64,000 bases of DNA from an uncultured Rhodospirillales bacterium (GTDB lineage Bacteria > Pseudomonadota > Alphaproteobacteria > Acetobacterales > Acetobacteraceae), in assembly GCA_903928895.1 (NCBI GenBank), contig CAIYSR010000034.1, positions 1 through 64,000 of the forward strand. Reading direction: 5' to 3'. Numbering within the stretch: the stretch's first letter is position 1; each line of letters starts with the position of its first letter. This document shows, one piece after another, positions 1 through 8,571 of the stretch. The notes under the pieces are model-generated. The model saw nothing but the letters and a program-made list of their open reading frames with translations. It searched no databases and was not told where the DNA came from. The translations under genes and the position numbers were made by a program.

Positions 1-408
1 CAATCGTGTGAAGGCAGGCAAGGCAATCAAGGCTCCGCCGGCAATGGGCCGCGGGCGCTTTGAACCCGTTCCATTCAGCGGCTGGATCAGCGACCTTCAG
101 TTGAAAACACCGATCTTGCTTGCGCCGCAGGCCATCAATCCTGCGATATCGGCACGATCTTGCCCGGGAGGAAAGAATTGATGGGCTTCGCCCGCCGCCG
201 CGCGCGAGATCGCGGGCTTCCAACTGAAGGTCAGTGATCCGGCCGCTTAAATGAATGGGGTCCAGGGGCCTACGGCCCTTGGCCGGCGGGGCCTGTCTTG
301 TTCGCTTCGCCTTCACCCGATTGCCCTGGGATCAGGCATCGGGGCGCTGGACAGCGGGCGAAGCCCCTCACTATAGGAAGGGCTTACGCGCCGGAGCAGA
401 AAACCGCC
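1..408. other. Non-coding region upstream of manC
   Basis: No convincing gene is seen here. The stretch contains a long imperfect inverted repeat (65-103 against 221-260) and, at about 260-290, a G/C-rich piece with GGGGCC and GGCCCC half-sites like those in other intergenic regions of the window. The promoter of the manC-like gene must lie here, but no clear -35/-10 pair is visible. Confidence 0.5.
65..260. repeat. 196-bp element bounded by ~39-bp imperfect inverted repeats
   Basis: The left arm (65-103) ends in GACCTTCAGTTG and the right arm (221-260) begins with CAACTGAAGGTC. The match continues outward through GCGG(C/T)(T/C)GGATCA-like sequence to CCATTCA/TGAATGG, with a few mismatches and a small gap. 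The interior (104-220) has no ORF. The size and ends would fit a small non-autonomous element or a structured non-coding RNA. No target-site duplication could be confirmed. Confidence 0.5.
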
Positions 409-1836
409 ATGAGCACGCCAGCCCCGATTGTCCCCGTGATCCTCTCCGGCGGTTCGGGCACCCGGCTGTGGCCGGTGTCGCGGGAAAGCTTTCCCAAGCA
501 GTTCTGGCCGCTGATTTCGGATCAGTCGATGATCCAGGATACCGCCGCGCGGGCGCTGGGCGAGGGCTTCGCCGCGCCGGTGGTGGTATGCAACCAGGAG
601 CATCGCTTCCTGGTGGCGGAGCAGATGCGCGCGCTCGGCATCGCGGCGGCCCGCATCGTGCTGGAGCCCGTGGGGCGCAATTCCGCGCCGGCGATCCTGG
701 CCGCCGCCCTGCTGGTGGCGGAGACCGACCCCGATGCCGTGCTCTGGATGATGGCCGCCGATCACGCGATCGCCGACCTGCCGGCGCTGCACCGCGCGCT
801 CGCGGTCGCGGCGGCGGCGGCGCGCGCCGGGCGGGTGGTGACCTTCGGCATGAAGCCGACTTCGCCCGAAACCGGGTATGGCTACATCGAGGCTGGCGCA
901 CTGCTGGAAGGGCAAGGCGGCGCCAGGGCGGTGACCCGCTTCGTGGAAAAGCCGGACGCGGCCACGGCCGCGGCGCTGGTGGCGACGGGCACGCATTTGT
1001 GGAACTCGGGGATGTTCGTATTCACCGCACGCACCCTGATCGACGAGATGGCGGCGCACAGCCCGGCCGTGGTCGGCCCGGTGAAGGCGGCGGTGCGCGG
1101 GCGCAAGACCGATCTCGACTTCATTCGCCTCGATGCCGAGGCCTTCGCCGCCAGCCCCTCGATCAGCCTGGACTACGCGGTGGCGGAGAAGACGGCGCAG
1201 GCGGCGGTGGTGACCGCCGATATCGGCTGGACCGATGTGGGCAGTTGGGGCGCGCTGTGGGAACTCGGCGCCAAGGACGCCGGCGGCAACGTGGCGCTGG
1301 GCGACGTGCTGCTTGAAGGGGCGACGGATTGCTACGTGCGTTCGGATGGGATCGTCACCGCCGTGGTCGGCCTGGCCGACGCGATTGTGGTGGTGACCGA
1401 GGATGCGGTGCTGGCGATGCATCGCGACCGGGCGCAGGACGTCAAGAAGGTCGTTGACCGCTTGAAGGCGGCCAAGCGGCACGAGGCAGTGGCACATAAC
1501 CGCGTGTATCGGCCGTGGGGGTTCTACGAGAGCCTGATCCTGGCGGAGCGGTTCCAGGTGAAACGCATCGTGGTGACGCCGGGGCAGAAACTGTCGCTGC
1601 AGAAACATTTCCATCGTGCCGAGCACTGGGTGGTGGTGAACGGCTCGGCGTTGGTGACGCGCGATGCCGAGGTGCTGCTGGTGCGCGAAAACGAGAGCAT
1701 CTATCTGCCGCTGGGCTGCGTTCACCGGCTCGAGAATCCGGGGCGGATCCCGTTGACGCTGATCGAGGTGCAGTCCGGCGCCTATCTCGGCGAGGACGAT
1801 ATCGTGCGGATCGAGGATACCTACGGGCGGAGCTGA
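409..1836 (+). CDS. manC: Mannose-1-phosphate guanylyltransferase / mannose-6-phosphate isomerase
   Basis: This is a 475-residue two-domain enzyme of the ManC/AlgA/CpsB family. Such enzymes join GTP and mannose-1-phosphate to make GDP-mannose and often also isomerise fructose-6-phosphate to mannose-6-phosphate, feeding exopolysaccharide or LPS synthesis. The N-terminus carries the nucleotidyltransferase signature GGSGTRLWP (residues 14-22) with PK at 29-30, and VEKP at 179-182. The C-terminal cupin-like type II isomerase domain has QKLSLQKHFHRAEHW from residue 393. The ATG at 409 was chosen because it places the signature ten residues in, as usual for the family; the frame is open further upstream but that part looks non-coding. 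The gene stands alone, so the polysaccharide it serves cannot be told. Family assignment is firm; bifunctionality is inferred. Confidence 0.93.
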   Translation: MSTPAPIVPVILSGGSGTRLWPVSRESFPKQFWPLISDQSMIQDTAARALGEGFAAPVVVCNQEHRFLVAEQMRALGIAAARIVLEPVGRNSAPAILAAALLVAETDPDAVLWMMAADHAIADLPALHRALAVAAAAARAGRVVTFGMKPTSPETGYGYIEAGALLEGQGGARAVTRFVEKPDAATAAALVATGTHLWNSGMFVFTARTLIDEMAAHSPAVVGPVKAAVRGRKTDLDFIRLDAEAFAASPSISLDYAVAEKTAQAAVVTADIGWTDVGSWGALWELGAKDAGGNVALGDVLLEGATDCYVRSDGIVTAVVGLADAIVVVTEDAVLAMHRDRAQDVKKVVDRLKAAKRHEAVAHNRVYRPWGFYESLILAERFQVKRIVVTPGQKLSLQKHFHRAEHWVVVNGSALVTRDAEVLLVRENESIYLPLGCVHRLENPGRIPLTLIEVQSGAYLGEDDIVRIEDTYGRS

Positions 1837-1860
1837 GCAGCCGACCGCAATTCGCCAGAT

Positions 1861-1913
1861 GATACCAACCGACGCAAAGGCTGACTCTTCCAGCCTTTGC
1901 CTGGGTTGGTATC
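1861..1913. repeat. Two-tier hairpin (GATACCAACC arms)
   Basis: GATACCAACC (1861-1870) pairs perfectly with GGTTGGTATC (1904-1913). Inside it, GCAAAGGCTG (1874-1883) pairs perfectly with CAGCCTTTGC (1891-1900), with a 3+3 internal loop and a 7-nt apical loop. It lies just after the manC stop. It may work as a terminator or mRNA 3'-end stabiliser, though there is no T tract. Confidence 0.75.
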
Positions 1914-1953
1914 GCGCGCCGGGTTGGCGGGCGGCGGCGCGCCAAAAGAGACT

Positions 1954-2004
1954 CATACCGGCCGCCGTTGGCCCATTCTTCATGGGTCAACGGCGGCTGG
2001 TATG
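1954..2004. repeat. Second hairpin between convergent genes
   Basis: CATACC (1954-1959) pairs with GGTATG (1999-2004), CCGCCGTTG (1962-1970) with CAACGGCGG (1988-1996) and CCCAT (1972-1976) with ATGGG (1982-1986), around a 6-nt loop. It shares the outer ATACC/GGTAT motif with the hairpin at 1861. Together they fill the gap between manC and the convergent MFS gene and probably end transcription from both sides. Confidence 0.7.
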
Positions 2005-2016
2005 GCAGAATGATCG

Positions 2017-3387
2017 TCAGATTCCGGCGGGTTGGACTGGTTCCGGACGGATCAAGGTGGCGATACCCGCGGCAGCGCACAGCGCGGCGGCAACGATCAG
2101 GCTGATGTGGATCGGTCCGCTGGTGGTCAGCGTGAACAGCAGGCCGACGAAGGCGGTGCCCAGGGTCTGGCCCATCAGCCGGGCCGTGGCCTGCATGCCC
2201 GAAGCGCCGCCACTGCGGTTGGCCGGCGCCGAGGTGATGATGGTGCGATTGTTGGGCGAGTTGAACAGGCCGAAGCCGATCCCCGAGAGGCTCATGCGCC
2301 AGGCGATGTCCGCCATGCTGGGCGCGTCCGGAAGAAAGATCAGGGCAACGATACCCGCCACCATCACCGCCTGACCGAGTGCGCCAACGCGGGCGGCGGA
2401 AAAATGATCGGACAGGCGGCCGGCGATCGGGGCGACGAAGGCAACGGTCAGTGGCCAGGGCGTCATCAGCAAACCGGTCTGGCCGCGGGTCATGTGAAGA
2501 GTATCTTCGAGGAAGAAGGGCATGCAGACCCAGATCATGCCCTGCGCGGCGAAGGACAGGGTCGAGGCGGTGACGGAGAAGGCGAAGGCCGGGCGGCGCA
2601 TGAGATCGACCGGCAGCAACGGGTTGGGGCGGCTGAGCTGGCGACGCAGCAGGGCGAGAAACGCCGCAGCGGCGATCGCGAGTTCGAACCCCGCAACCGC
2701 GAGTTGGCCCGGCTCACCCGCGCCGTCGATCCCGAGGATGAGGCCACCGAAGGCGATGGCATTGAGGATGGCGCTGATGCCATCGAAGCTGTGGCCGGCG
2801 CGCGGGCTGTCCGGCAGCATCCGCAGGCCAAGCCAAACGCCGGCGATGCCGAACGGGATGTTGAGGGCGAAGAGGTATTCCCACGGGGCGACGGCGAGCA
2901 CGGCCGAGGCGACGGAGGGGCCAAGGGCGCCGGTGGCGGAGCCGATCATGGCGTTGATGCCGAAGCCGCGGCCGAGGGTGCGGCGCGGGTAGATAAAGCG
3001 CAGCAGCGCCGAGTTCACGCTCATCACGCCGGAGGCGCCGATGCCTTGCACGATGCGGGCCGCGATCAGCATCGGCAGGTCGTGCGCGAGCGAACAGGCG
3101 AGGGAAGCCAGCGTGAAAACAACGAGGCCGACCAGGTAGACACGGCGGAAGCCGAGGATTTCGCCCAGGGCCGCGAGCGGCAGCAGCGTCATCGTCACCG
3201 AGAGCTGGTAGGCGTTGACCACCCAGATCGCCGAGGCGGGGGAGACGTCGAGGTCCCGTGCGATCGTGGGCAACGCGATATTGGCGATGGTCCCGGTCAG
3301 CACCGCCATGACCAGCCCGAGGCCGGTGGTGAAGATGGCCCAGAATTGCCTGGGCTGGGGTAGGCCGTCGGGAGCGGTCGCGCTCAC
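2017..3387 (-). CDS. MFS drug-efflux-type transporter (EmrB/QacA, DHA2-like)
   Basis: This 456-residue integral membrane protein of the major facilitator superfamily should move small molecules across the inner membrane by proton exchange. Many hydrophobic segments are visible, in the layout of the 14-helix DHA2 group: an N-terminal MAVLTGTIANIALPTIARDL and WVVNAYQL, then ARIVQGIGAS, all typical of EmrB/QacA proteins. The start is GTG at 3387, overlapping the stop of the upstream NanE-ROK gene (GTGA), which implies translational coupling. The much longer open frame upstream is only antisense to that gene. The substrate is unknown; the context hints at a sugar or amino-sugar, while the family hints at drug export. 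Confidence 0.85.
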   Translation of the reverse strand: MSATAPDGLPQPRQFWAIFTTGLGLVMAVLTGTIANIALPTIARDLDVSPASAIWVVNAYQLSVTMTLLPLAALGEILGFRRVYLVGLVVFTLASLACSLAHDLPMLIAARIVQGIGASGVMSVNSALLRFIYPRRTLGRGFGINAMIGSATGALGPSVASAVLAVAPWEYLFALNIPFGIAGVWLGLRMLPDSPRAGHSFDGISAILNAIAFGGLILGIDGAGEPGQLAVAGFELAIAAAAFLALLRRQLSRPNPLLPVDLMRRPAFAFSVTASTLSFAAQGMIWVCMPFFLEDTLHMTRGQTGLLMTPWPLTVAFVAPIAGRLSDHFSAARVGALGQAVMVAGIVALIFLPDAPSMADIAWRMSLSGIGFGLFNSPNNRTIITSAPANRSGGASGMQATARLMGQTLGTAFVGLLFTLTTSGPIHISLIVAAALCAAAGIATLIRPEPVQPAGI

Positions 3388-4931
3388 GCGCCGACACCGT
3401 GGTGATCGGCCCAGCCGACACCGTGGTGATCGGCCCAGCCGACACCGTGGTGATCGGCCCAGCCGACACCGTGGTGATCGGCCGCGCCAATAAGGCCGGC
3501 GTCGGCGCCGAGGGCGGCCTGGATAACGCGGGGCCGGAGCGTGGCCGAGTGGAGCGCGAGCGCGGCCTCGAGGCGGGGGAGGAAGCCGACAGCGAGGCCG
3601 AGGCCACCACCGAGAACAATCACCGCCGGGTCGGCGATGGCCTGCAAGGTAACCAAGCCGCGCGCCAGTTCGGCCAGCATGGCCGCGAGCGCCGGCCCAT
3701 CGGCGGCGAGGGCCTCGCGGGCATCGATGGTGGCGCCGCGGCGCGCGAGGCCGAAGCCCGAGGCGGTGTCCTCCAGACGGTCCCCGGGGAACGGGATCTG
3801 GCCGAGATGCCCGGCGAGCCCGTGCGCGCCCTGCCGCAACCGGCCGCCCTGGACCAGTCCGGCGCCGATGCCGGAGGACACGGTAACGAAGGCCATGTCC
3901 TGGCCCTGGCCGGCGCCGTGACGATATTCGCCCCAGGCGGCGGCCTGGGCGTCGTTCAGGGCACTGGCCGGCACCGCGAAATTGTCGCCCAGGGCTTCCA
4001 GGATCGGGAATCCTTCCGGCACCGGCAACGTCGCCGGGTTGACGGCCGACCACATCCCCGCGCGGATCACGCCGCTGACCGCCGCGGCGACGGCATGATG
4101 GCCCCAGCCACGTGTGGCATCGGCCAGCGTGGCAAGCCAGGCGGCGGGACCGGCGGCGCGGTCGGTCGGCAGAAGAATGCGACGGGCGATCCGGCCATGT
4201 TCGACCAGGGCGGCCGATGACTTGCTGCCGCCGATGTCGAGCGCCAGGACGGGGAGCGGCCGGGCGGCGGCGATCGCGCTTGCATACCAGCCGGTGATGG
4301 TCTCCGGCCGGGTGATGGCGCTGCCGGCAACCACGGCCAACGCACCCTCGCGGATCGCAGCAGCGGCCAGCGCGGGCGTGTTGAAGCGTCCCTCGGCCAG
4401 CACCGGGGCACCCAGGGCAACGGCGGCACGGACGAAGGCGAGGTCCGGATCGGCGGGGGTCGGTCCACCGGTGTAGCCGGACATCGTGGTGCCGATGAGG
4501 TCGGCACCCGCGGCCAGGGCGGCGCGGACATCCTCCATGTCGGCGCAGTCGGCCATGGCGAGCCGGCCGCGCGCGTGGATGGCGCCGATCAGATCAGCCA
4601 CCGGCACCGGGCGGGGCCGGTTGGTGGCGTCCACCGCGATGATCGGCGCCCCGGCGTCGGCCAGCGCCGCGACGTCCTCAAGCAGGGCAGTGATGCGGAC
4701 GGGAAAGGCATCGAAGTCACGCTTCAGCAGGGCGATCAGCGGCGCATCGGTGGCGGCGCGCACGGCGGCGACATTGGCCACACCCTCGATGCGCAGCCCC
4801 TTGGCGCCGCCGTCGAGCGCGGCCAGGGCAAAGCCGACGACGAATGCGATGCTGTCGGTCGGGCCATCCGGCACCGGCTGACAGGAGACGACGACGCCGC
4901 CTGCCAGGGCGGCGATCAGCGGATGGGGCAT
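3384..4931 (-). CDS. NanE-ROK fusion: putative ManNAc-6-P 2-epimerase / ROK kinase
   Basis: This is a 515-residue fusion. Residues 1 to about 225 form a TIM barrel like N-acetylmannosamine-6-phosphate 2-epimerase (NanE), with KGLRIEG near 44-50, LLKRDF near 68-73 and AEGRFNTP near 179-186. Residues from about 228 resemble ROK-family sugar kinases, with the phosphate-binding LDIGGSKSSAAL at 231-242 and SSGIGAGLV. Together they would phosphorylate ManNAc and epimerise it to GlcNAc-6-phosphate. The ROK part keeps a GLAGHLG segment but lacks the usual CxCGxxGCxE zinc motif after it. The last 32 residues are four copies of ADHHGVGW or near copies, encoded by a 24-bp tandem repeat. No sialic-acid lyase or deacetylase is nearby, so the natural substrate is uncertain. 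Confidence 0.82.
   Translation of the reverse strand: MPHPLIAALAGGVVVSCQPVPDGPTDSIAFVVGFALAALDGGAKGLRIEGVANVAAVRAATDAPLIALLKRDFDAFPVRITALLEDVAALADAGAPIIAVDATNRPRPVPVADLIGAIHARGRLAMADCADMEDVRAALAAGADLIGTTMSGYTGGPTPADPDLAFVRAAVALGAPVLAEGRFNTPALAAAAIREGALAVVAGSAITRPETITGWYASAIAAARPLPVLALDIGGSKSSAALVEHGRIARRILLPTDRAAGPAAWLATLADATRGWGHHAVAAAVSGVIRAGMWSAVNPATLPVPEGFPILEALGDNFAVPASALNDAQAAAWGEYRHGAGQGQDMAFVTVSSGIGAGLVQGGRLRQGAHGLAGHLGQIPFPGDRLEDTASGFGLARRGATIDAREALAADGPALAAMLAELARGLVTLQAIADPAVIVLGGGLGLAVGFLPRLEAALALHSATLRPRVIQAALGADAGLIGAADHHGVGWADHHGVGWADHHGVGWADHHGVGA
3390..3485. repeat. Four tandem 24-bp repeats at the 3' end of the NanE-ROK gene
   Basis: The units run 3390-3413, 3414-3437, 3438-3461 and 3462-3485. 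The first three are identical and the last differs only in its final bases. Read on the minus strand each unit encodes ADHHGVGW, giving a histidine-rich C-terminal tail. The array ends within a few bases of the start of the coupled MFS gene. Identical units suggest recent slippage expansion. Confidence 0.9.
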
Positions 4932-4947
4932 CTCGGCTCCTCGGGGA

Positions 4948-7506
4948 TCACAGGCCCCAGCGGCGGATGAACCATGTCTTTACCAGATGGGTCAGCACCG
5001 CATAGGCCAGCAGCATCGCCAGCACCGAAGGCCAGTAGAGCGCGGGCAAAGGGTGGAAACCGAGGGCATCGCCGACGAAGGAGCCCGGGATCAGCGCGCC
5101 GATCACGCAGACGACGATGGTGGTGACAATCAGCGGCGTGCTCGCACGGCTCTGCAGGAAGGGAATGCGGGCCGTGCGGATGATGTGGATGATCAGGGTC
5201 TGGGTCAGCAGCGATTCGACGAACCAGCCGGCCTGGAACAGGCCCGGATCGGTCCAGGCATTGAAGGCGAACAACATCAGGCCGAAGGTCGCGTAATCGA
5301 AGATCGAGCTGATCGGGCCGATGAACAGGACGAAGCGGGTAAGGTTGGCGATGTCCCAGCGGCGCGGGGTGGCGATGTATTCGTCGTCCACCGTGTCCGT
5401 TGGGATGGTGGTCTGCGAGAAGTCGTAGAGCAGGTTGTTGGTCAGCACCTGGATCGGCGCCATCGGCAGGAAGGGCAGGAAGATCGACGCGCCAAGCACG
5501 CTGAACATGTTGCCGAAATTCGAGCTGGCGCCCATTTTCATGTACTTGACGATATTGCCGAAGATGCGCCGGCCTTCAAGCACACCGTGTTGCAGGACCA
5601 TCAGGTCCTTCTCAAGCAGGATGATGTCGGCCGACTCCTTGGCGATATCCACCGCCGTGTCGACCGAGATGCCGACATCTGCGGCCTGCAACGCAGGACC
5701 GTCGTTGATGCCGTCACCGAGGAAGCCGACGACATGACCGGCCGCGCGCAGGGCGGCGATGACCTCGGCCTTCTGCGCCGGGGCGAGCTTGGCGAAGACG
5801 TCGCAGGTCTCGACCGCTGCGGTCCGCTCGGACGGCGCCATGGCCGCGAATTCGGCGCCGGTGACGATCCGATCCGCCGCCATGCCGACCTGGCGGCAGA
5901 TGGTGCGGGTAACCGTCGCGTTGTCGCCGGTGAGGATCTTGGTGCGCACCCCCGAGGCGGTGAGCGCTTTCAGCGCCGCCGGCACGCTTTCCTTCGGCGG
6001 GTCGAGGAAGGCGATGTAGCCGAGCAAGGTCAGGCCGGTTTCGTCCGGCACCTTGTAGACGGCTTGCGGGATTGGGAATTCCCGGAAGGCGACCGCGACG
6101 ACGCGGAAGCCCTGGCCGTTGAGCTTCTCCATTTCCTTACGCGCATCCTCGAAGTGCCCTGGATCGAGCGGGCCGCCGGTCTCGCCGAGGACGTATCGGT
6201 TGCAGATCGAGAAGATCTCCTCGACCGCACCCTTGGTCACCATCAGGTGGGAACCGTCACCGCGATCGAGCACAACGGACATGCGACGGCGCTGGAAGTC
6301 GAACGGGATCTCGTCGACCTTGGTGTAATCGGCCAGCCGGCCGGCATGCTCGGGGGTGGCGGCATGGGCGATCACCGCCTCGTCGAGCAGGTTGTGCAGG
6401 CCCGACTGGTGGAAGCTGTTGAGCCAGGCGTATTGCAGCACGCGCTGGCTCTCCTCGCCCTCGAAGTCGAGGTGGTACTGCACGATGATATGGTCCTGCG
6501 TCAGCGTCCCGGTCTTGTCGGTGCACAGCACGTCCATCGCGCCGATGTTCTGGATGGCGTTGATGCGCTTGACGATCACCTTCTTGGACGCCATGGCCAT
6601 GGCGCCCTTGGCGAGGTTGACGGTAACGATCATCGGCAGCATCTCGGGCGTGAGGCCGACCGCGACCGCGACCGCGAACAGCAGCGCCTCGAGCCAGTCG
6701 CCCTTGGTCAGCCCATTGATGAGGAAGACCGCCGGCACCATCACGAGGATGAACCGGATCATCATCCAGGTGAAGCGGGCAATGCCGATATCGAAATCGG
6801 AGGGCGGCCGCTTGCCGGTCATGTCATGGGCGAGCTTGCCGAATTCGGTGTTCCTGCCCGTGCGCAGGATCACCGCGGTGGCGCTGCCGCTGACCACGTT
6901 GCTGCCCATGAAGCAGAGGTTGGGCAGGTCGAACCCCTCCCCGGTCCCGGGGGTGATCTCCTTCTCCACCGGCATCGCCTCGCCGGTGAGCGTGGACTGG
7001 TTGACGTGAAGGTCCTTGGCCGAGATCAGGCGAAGGTCCCCGGGCACCAGGTCGCCCGCGGAGAGCTGAACGACATCGCCGGGGACGAGGGTATCGAGCG
7101 GGGTTTCGGCAAGACGCGACGCCCCATCGGCGCCCCGGCGCAGGACCGAGGCGCGGGTCTTCACCAGCGCGCGCAGGGCTGCGGCGGCGCGGTTGGAGCG
7201 GTGCTCCTGGACAAAGGCGAGCAGGACGCTGAGCACCACCATCAGCACGATGACAACGGCGGCGCGGGCATCGCCGGTGAACCAGGAGAGCCCTGCGAGA
7301 GATAGCAGGAGCGCATTCAAAGGGTTGCGCGCGCGGCCGATGAGCTCGGAGACAACGGTCGGAGCACGTTCAGTCGCGACCTGGTTGGGGCCGACGCTGA
7401 CGAGGCGGGCCGCGGCTTCGGGCTCGCTCAGGCCGTTGGCCGTGGTGCCAAGCCGGGCCAGGAGATCGGGCAGCGGCGCGAGACTGTCGTCGTGGGAGGC
7501 GGTCAT
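4948..7506 (-). CDS. mgtA: Magnesium-translocating P-type ATPase (MgtA family)
   Basis: This 852-residue P3B-type ATPase should import Mg2+ across the inner membrane using ATP. Visible parts: an N-terminal cation-ATPase domain; the actuator loop STLTGEAMPVEK; the phosphorylation motif DKTGTLT with the aspartate at about residue 330; the hinge GDGINDGPALQAADVGI; and MgtA-typical C-terminal helices with the LTNNLLYDFSQ stretch. Length matches the family (about 850-900). The ATG at 7506 overlaps the stop of the upstream NHL gene (ATGA), so the two are probably co-translated. The usual MgtA leader is therefore absent, and Mg2+ riboswitch control of the kind known in enterobacteria is not expected. 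Confidence 0.93.
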   Translation of the reverse strand: MTASHDDSLAPLPDLLARLGTTANGLSEPEAAARLVSVGPNQVATERAPTVVSELIGRARNPLNALLLSLAGLSWFTGDARAAVVIVLMVVLSVLLAFVQEHRSNRAAAALRALVKTRASVLRRGADGASRLAETPLDTLVPGDVVQLSAGDLVPGDLRLISAKDLHVNQSTLTGEAMPVEKEITPGTGEGFDLPNLCFMGSNVVSGSATAVILRTGRNTEFGKLAHDMTGKRPPSDFDIGIARFTWMMIRFILVMVPAVFLINGLTKGDWLEALLFAVAVAVGLTPEMLPMIVTVNLAKGAMAMASKKVIVKRINAIQNIGAMDVLCTDKTGTLTQDHIIVQYHLDFEGEESQRVLQYAWLNSFHQSGLHNLLDEAVIAHAATPEHAGRLADYTKVDEIPFDFQRRRMSVVLDRGDGSHLMVTKGAVEEIFSICNRYVLGETGGPLDPGHFEDARKEMEKLNGQGFRVVAVAFREFPIPQAVYKVPDETGLTLLGYIAFLDPPKESVPAALKALTASGVRTKILTGDNATVTRTICRQVGMAADRIVTGAEFAAMAPSERTAAVETCDVFAKLAPAQKAEVIAALRAAGHVVGFLGDGINDGPALQAADVGISVDTAVDIAKESADIILLEKDLMVLQHGVLEGRRIFGNIVKYMKMGASSNFGNMFSVLGASIFLPFLPMAPIQVLTNNLLYDFSQTTIPTDTVDDEYIATPRRWDIANLTRFVLFIGPISSIFDYATFGLMLFAFNAWTDPGLFQAGWFVESLLTQTLIIHIIRTARIPFLQSRASTPLIVTTIVVCVIGALIPGSFVGDALGFHPLPALYWPSVLAMLLAYAVLTHLVKTWFIRRWGL

Positions 7507-8462
7507 GCGACGAGACGGCGGAACTTGTGCAGCGCGCGCGGGTCGGGCGGCGTCGGCACGTCCGGGTTGAAGAAGGACCAGTTCGTGTGGGAGACCTCGC
7601 CGACATAGAGGTCGCCCCGGCTGTCCACGGCGATGCCGTGGGGGGCGAGGAATTCACCCGGGCCGAGGCCTGGGTGCAGCCCGCCGATACGGCCGAGGCG
7701 ACGGCCGGTCATGTCGGTGATGGTGATCCGCGGCCCGATATTGGGCAGGTCGCGGTTGACCGCCATGCCAGGGCCGAGTTCGCCGATGAAGCAGGTCGGG
7801 CAGGCGCCGCGGGTCATGAACATCGCGCAGGGGCGATGCAGATTGTTCCATTGTCCCTGGTAGCGGCCGGAGCCGTCGAACACCTGGACCCGGTGGTTCT
7901 CGCGGTCGGCGACGTAGAGCATGCCCGCATCGTCGCAGACGAGATTGTGGACGATGTTGAATTCGCCGGGGTCGGTGCCCGGGCTGCCCCAGGAGTGAAG
8001 AAGACGGCCAGCTGGATCGAATTTATGGATGCAGGAATTGCCGTAGCCGTCGGTGACGTAGATGTCACCGTGCGGGGACAGGGCGGTATGAGTGCAGCGA
8101 TGGAAGGGCAGGCCGGACATGTAGGCTGCGGGGCGGCCGGGGATCCCCAAAGTGAGCAGGACGCGGCCGTCGAGCGTGCATTGGCGTACGGTGTGGTCGC
8201 CGTCGTCGGTGAGCCAGATGGTCTCGTCCGCACCCATGTCGAGGCCGTGGGCGCGGGAGAACACGCCCTCGCCCCAGGATTTAAGGAAATTGCCGTCACG
8301 GTCGAACACCATCATCGGGTGTTCGCCGCGGTTGAAGACATAGACCCGGTCGTGACGGTCGACGCCGACGGCGCCGATCTCCTTGAAGCGCCACCCGGTG
8401 GGAAGTTTGGCCCAGTTCTCGACGATCTCGTAGCTGTAGTCGCCCGTGCCGACCGTGGTCAT
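7503..8462 (-). CDS. NHL-repeat beta-propeller protein
   Basis: This 319-residue protein is built of NHL repeats, seen as recurring segments such as GAVGVDRHDRVYVFNR, ARAHGLDMGADETIWLTDDG-like, CDDAGMLYVADRENHRVQVFDGSG and HGIAVDSRGDLYVGEVS, consistent with a six-bladed propeller. Similar stand-alone proteins are often labelled peptidyl-alpha-hydroxyglycine alpha-amidating lyase-like, but enzyme activity is unproven. No signal peptide is evident, so it is probably cytoplasmic. Its stop overlaps the start of mgtA, so it is the first gene of a two-gene unit; why a propeller protein should be coupled to Mg2+ uptake is unclear. Confidence 0.85.
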   Translation of the reverse strand: MTTVGTGDYSYEIVENWAKLPTGWRFKEIGAVGVDRHDRVYVFNRGEHPMMVFDRDGNFLKSWGEGVFSRAHGLDMGADETIWLTDDGDHTVRQCTLDGRVLLTLGIPGRPAAYMSGLPFHRCTHTALSPHGDIYVTDGYGNSCIHKFDPAGRLLHSWGSPGTDPGEFNIVHNLVCDDAGMLYVADRENHRVQVFDGSGRYQGQWNNLHRPCAMFMTRGACPTCFIGELGPGMAVNRDLPNIGPRITITDMTGRRLGRIGGLHPGLGPGEFLAPHGIAVDSRGDLYVGEVSHTNWSFFNPDVPTPPDPRALHKFRRLVA

Positions 8463-8571
8463 GCTGAACCTCCTGCCTTGGACGCGAGACTAGGGCGAGC
8501 GCCCGAGAATGACCAGTTGCTGGTGGATGAAGGCCCCTCGCGTGCGCCGATGAAAGATGACCCGCAGGCCC

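Noticed and set aside
366-377. CTCACTATAGG, part of a T7-like promoter
   Set aside because: Only the 3' half of the phage promoter matches and no phage genes are near; probably chance.
2032-3363. Long plus-strand frame opposite the MFS gene
   Set aside because: Typical antisense frame of GC-rich DNA; the encoded protein is low-complexity and matches no family.
3390-3485. CRISPR array
   Set aside because: The units abut without spacers and are in frame within a gene.
3388-4053. N-terminal extension of the MFS frame
   Set aside because: It is antisense to the NanE-ROK gene and its repeats; a GTG coupled to the upstream stop fits better.
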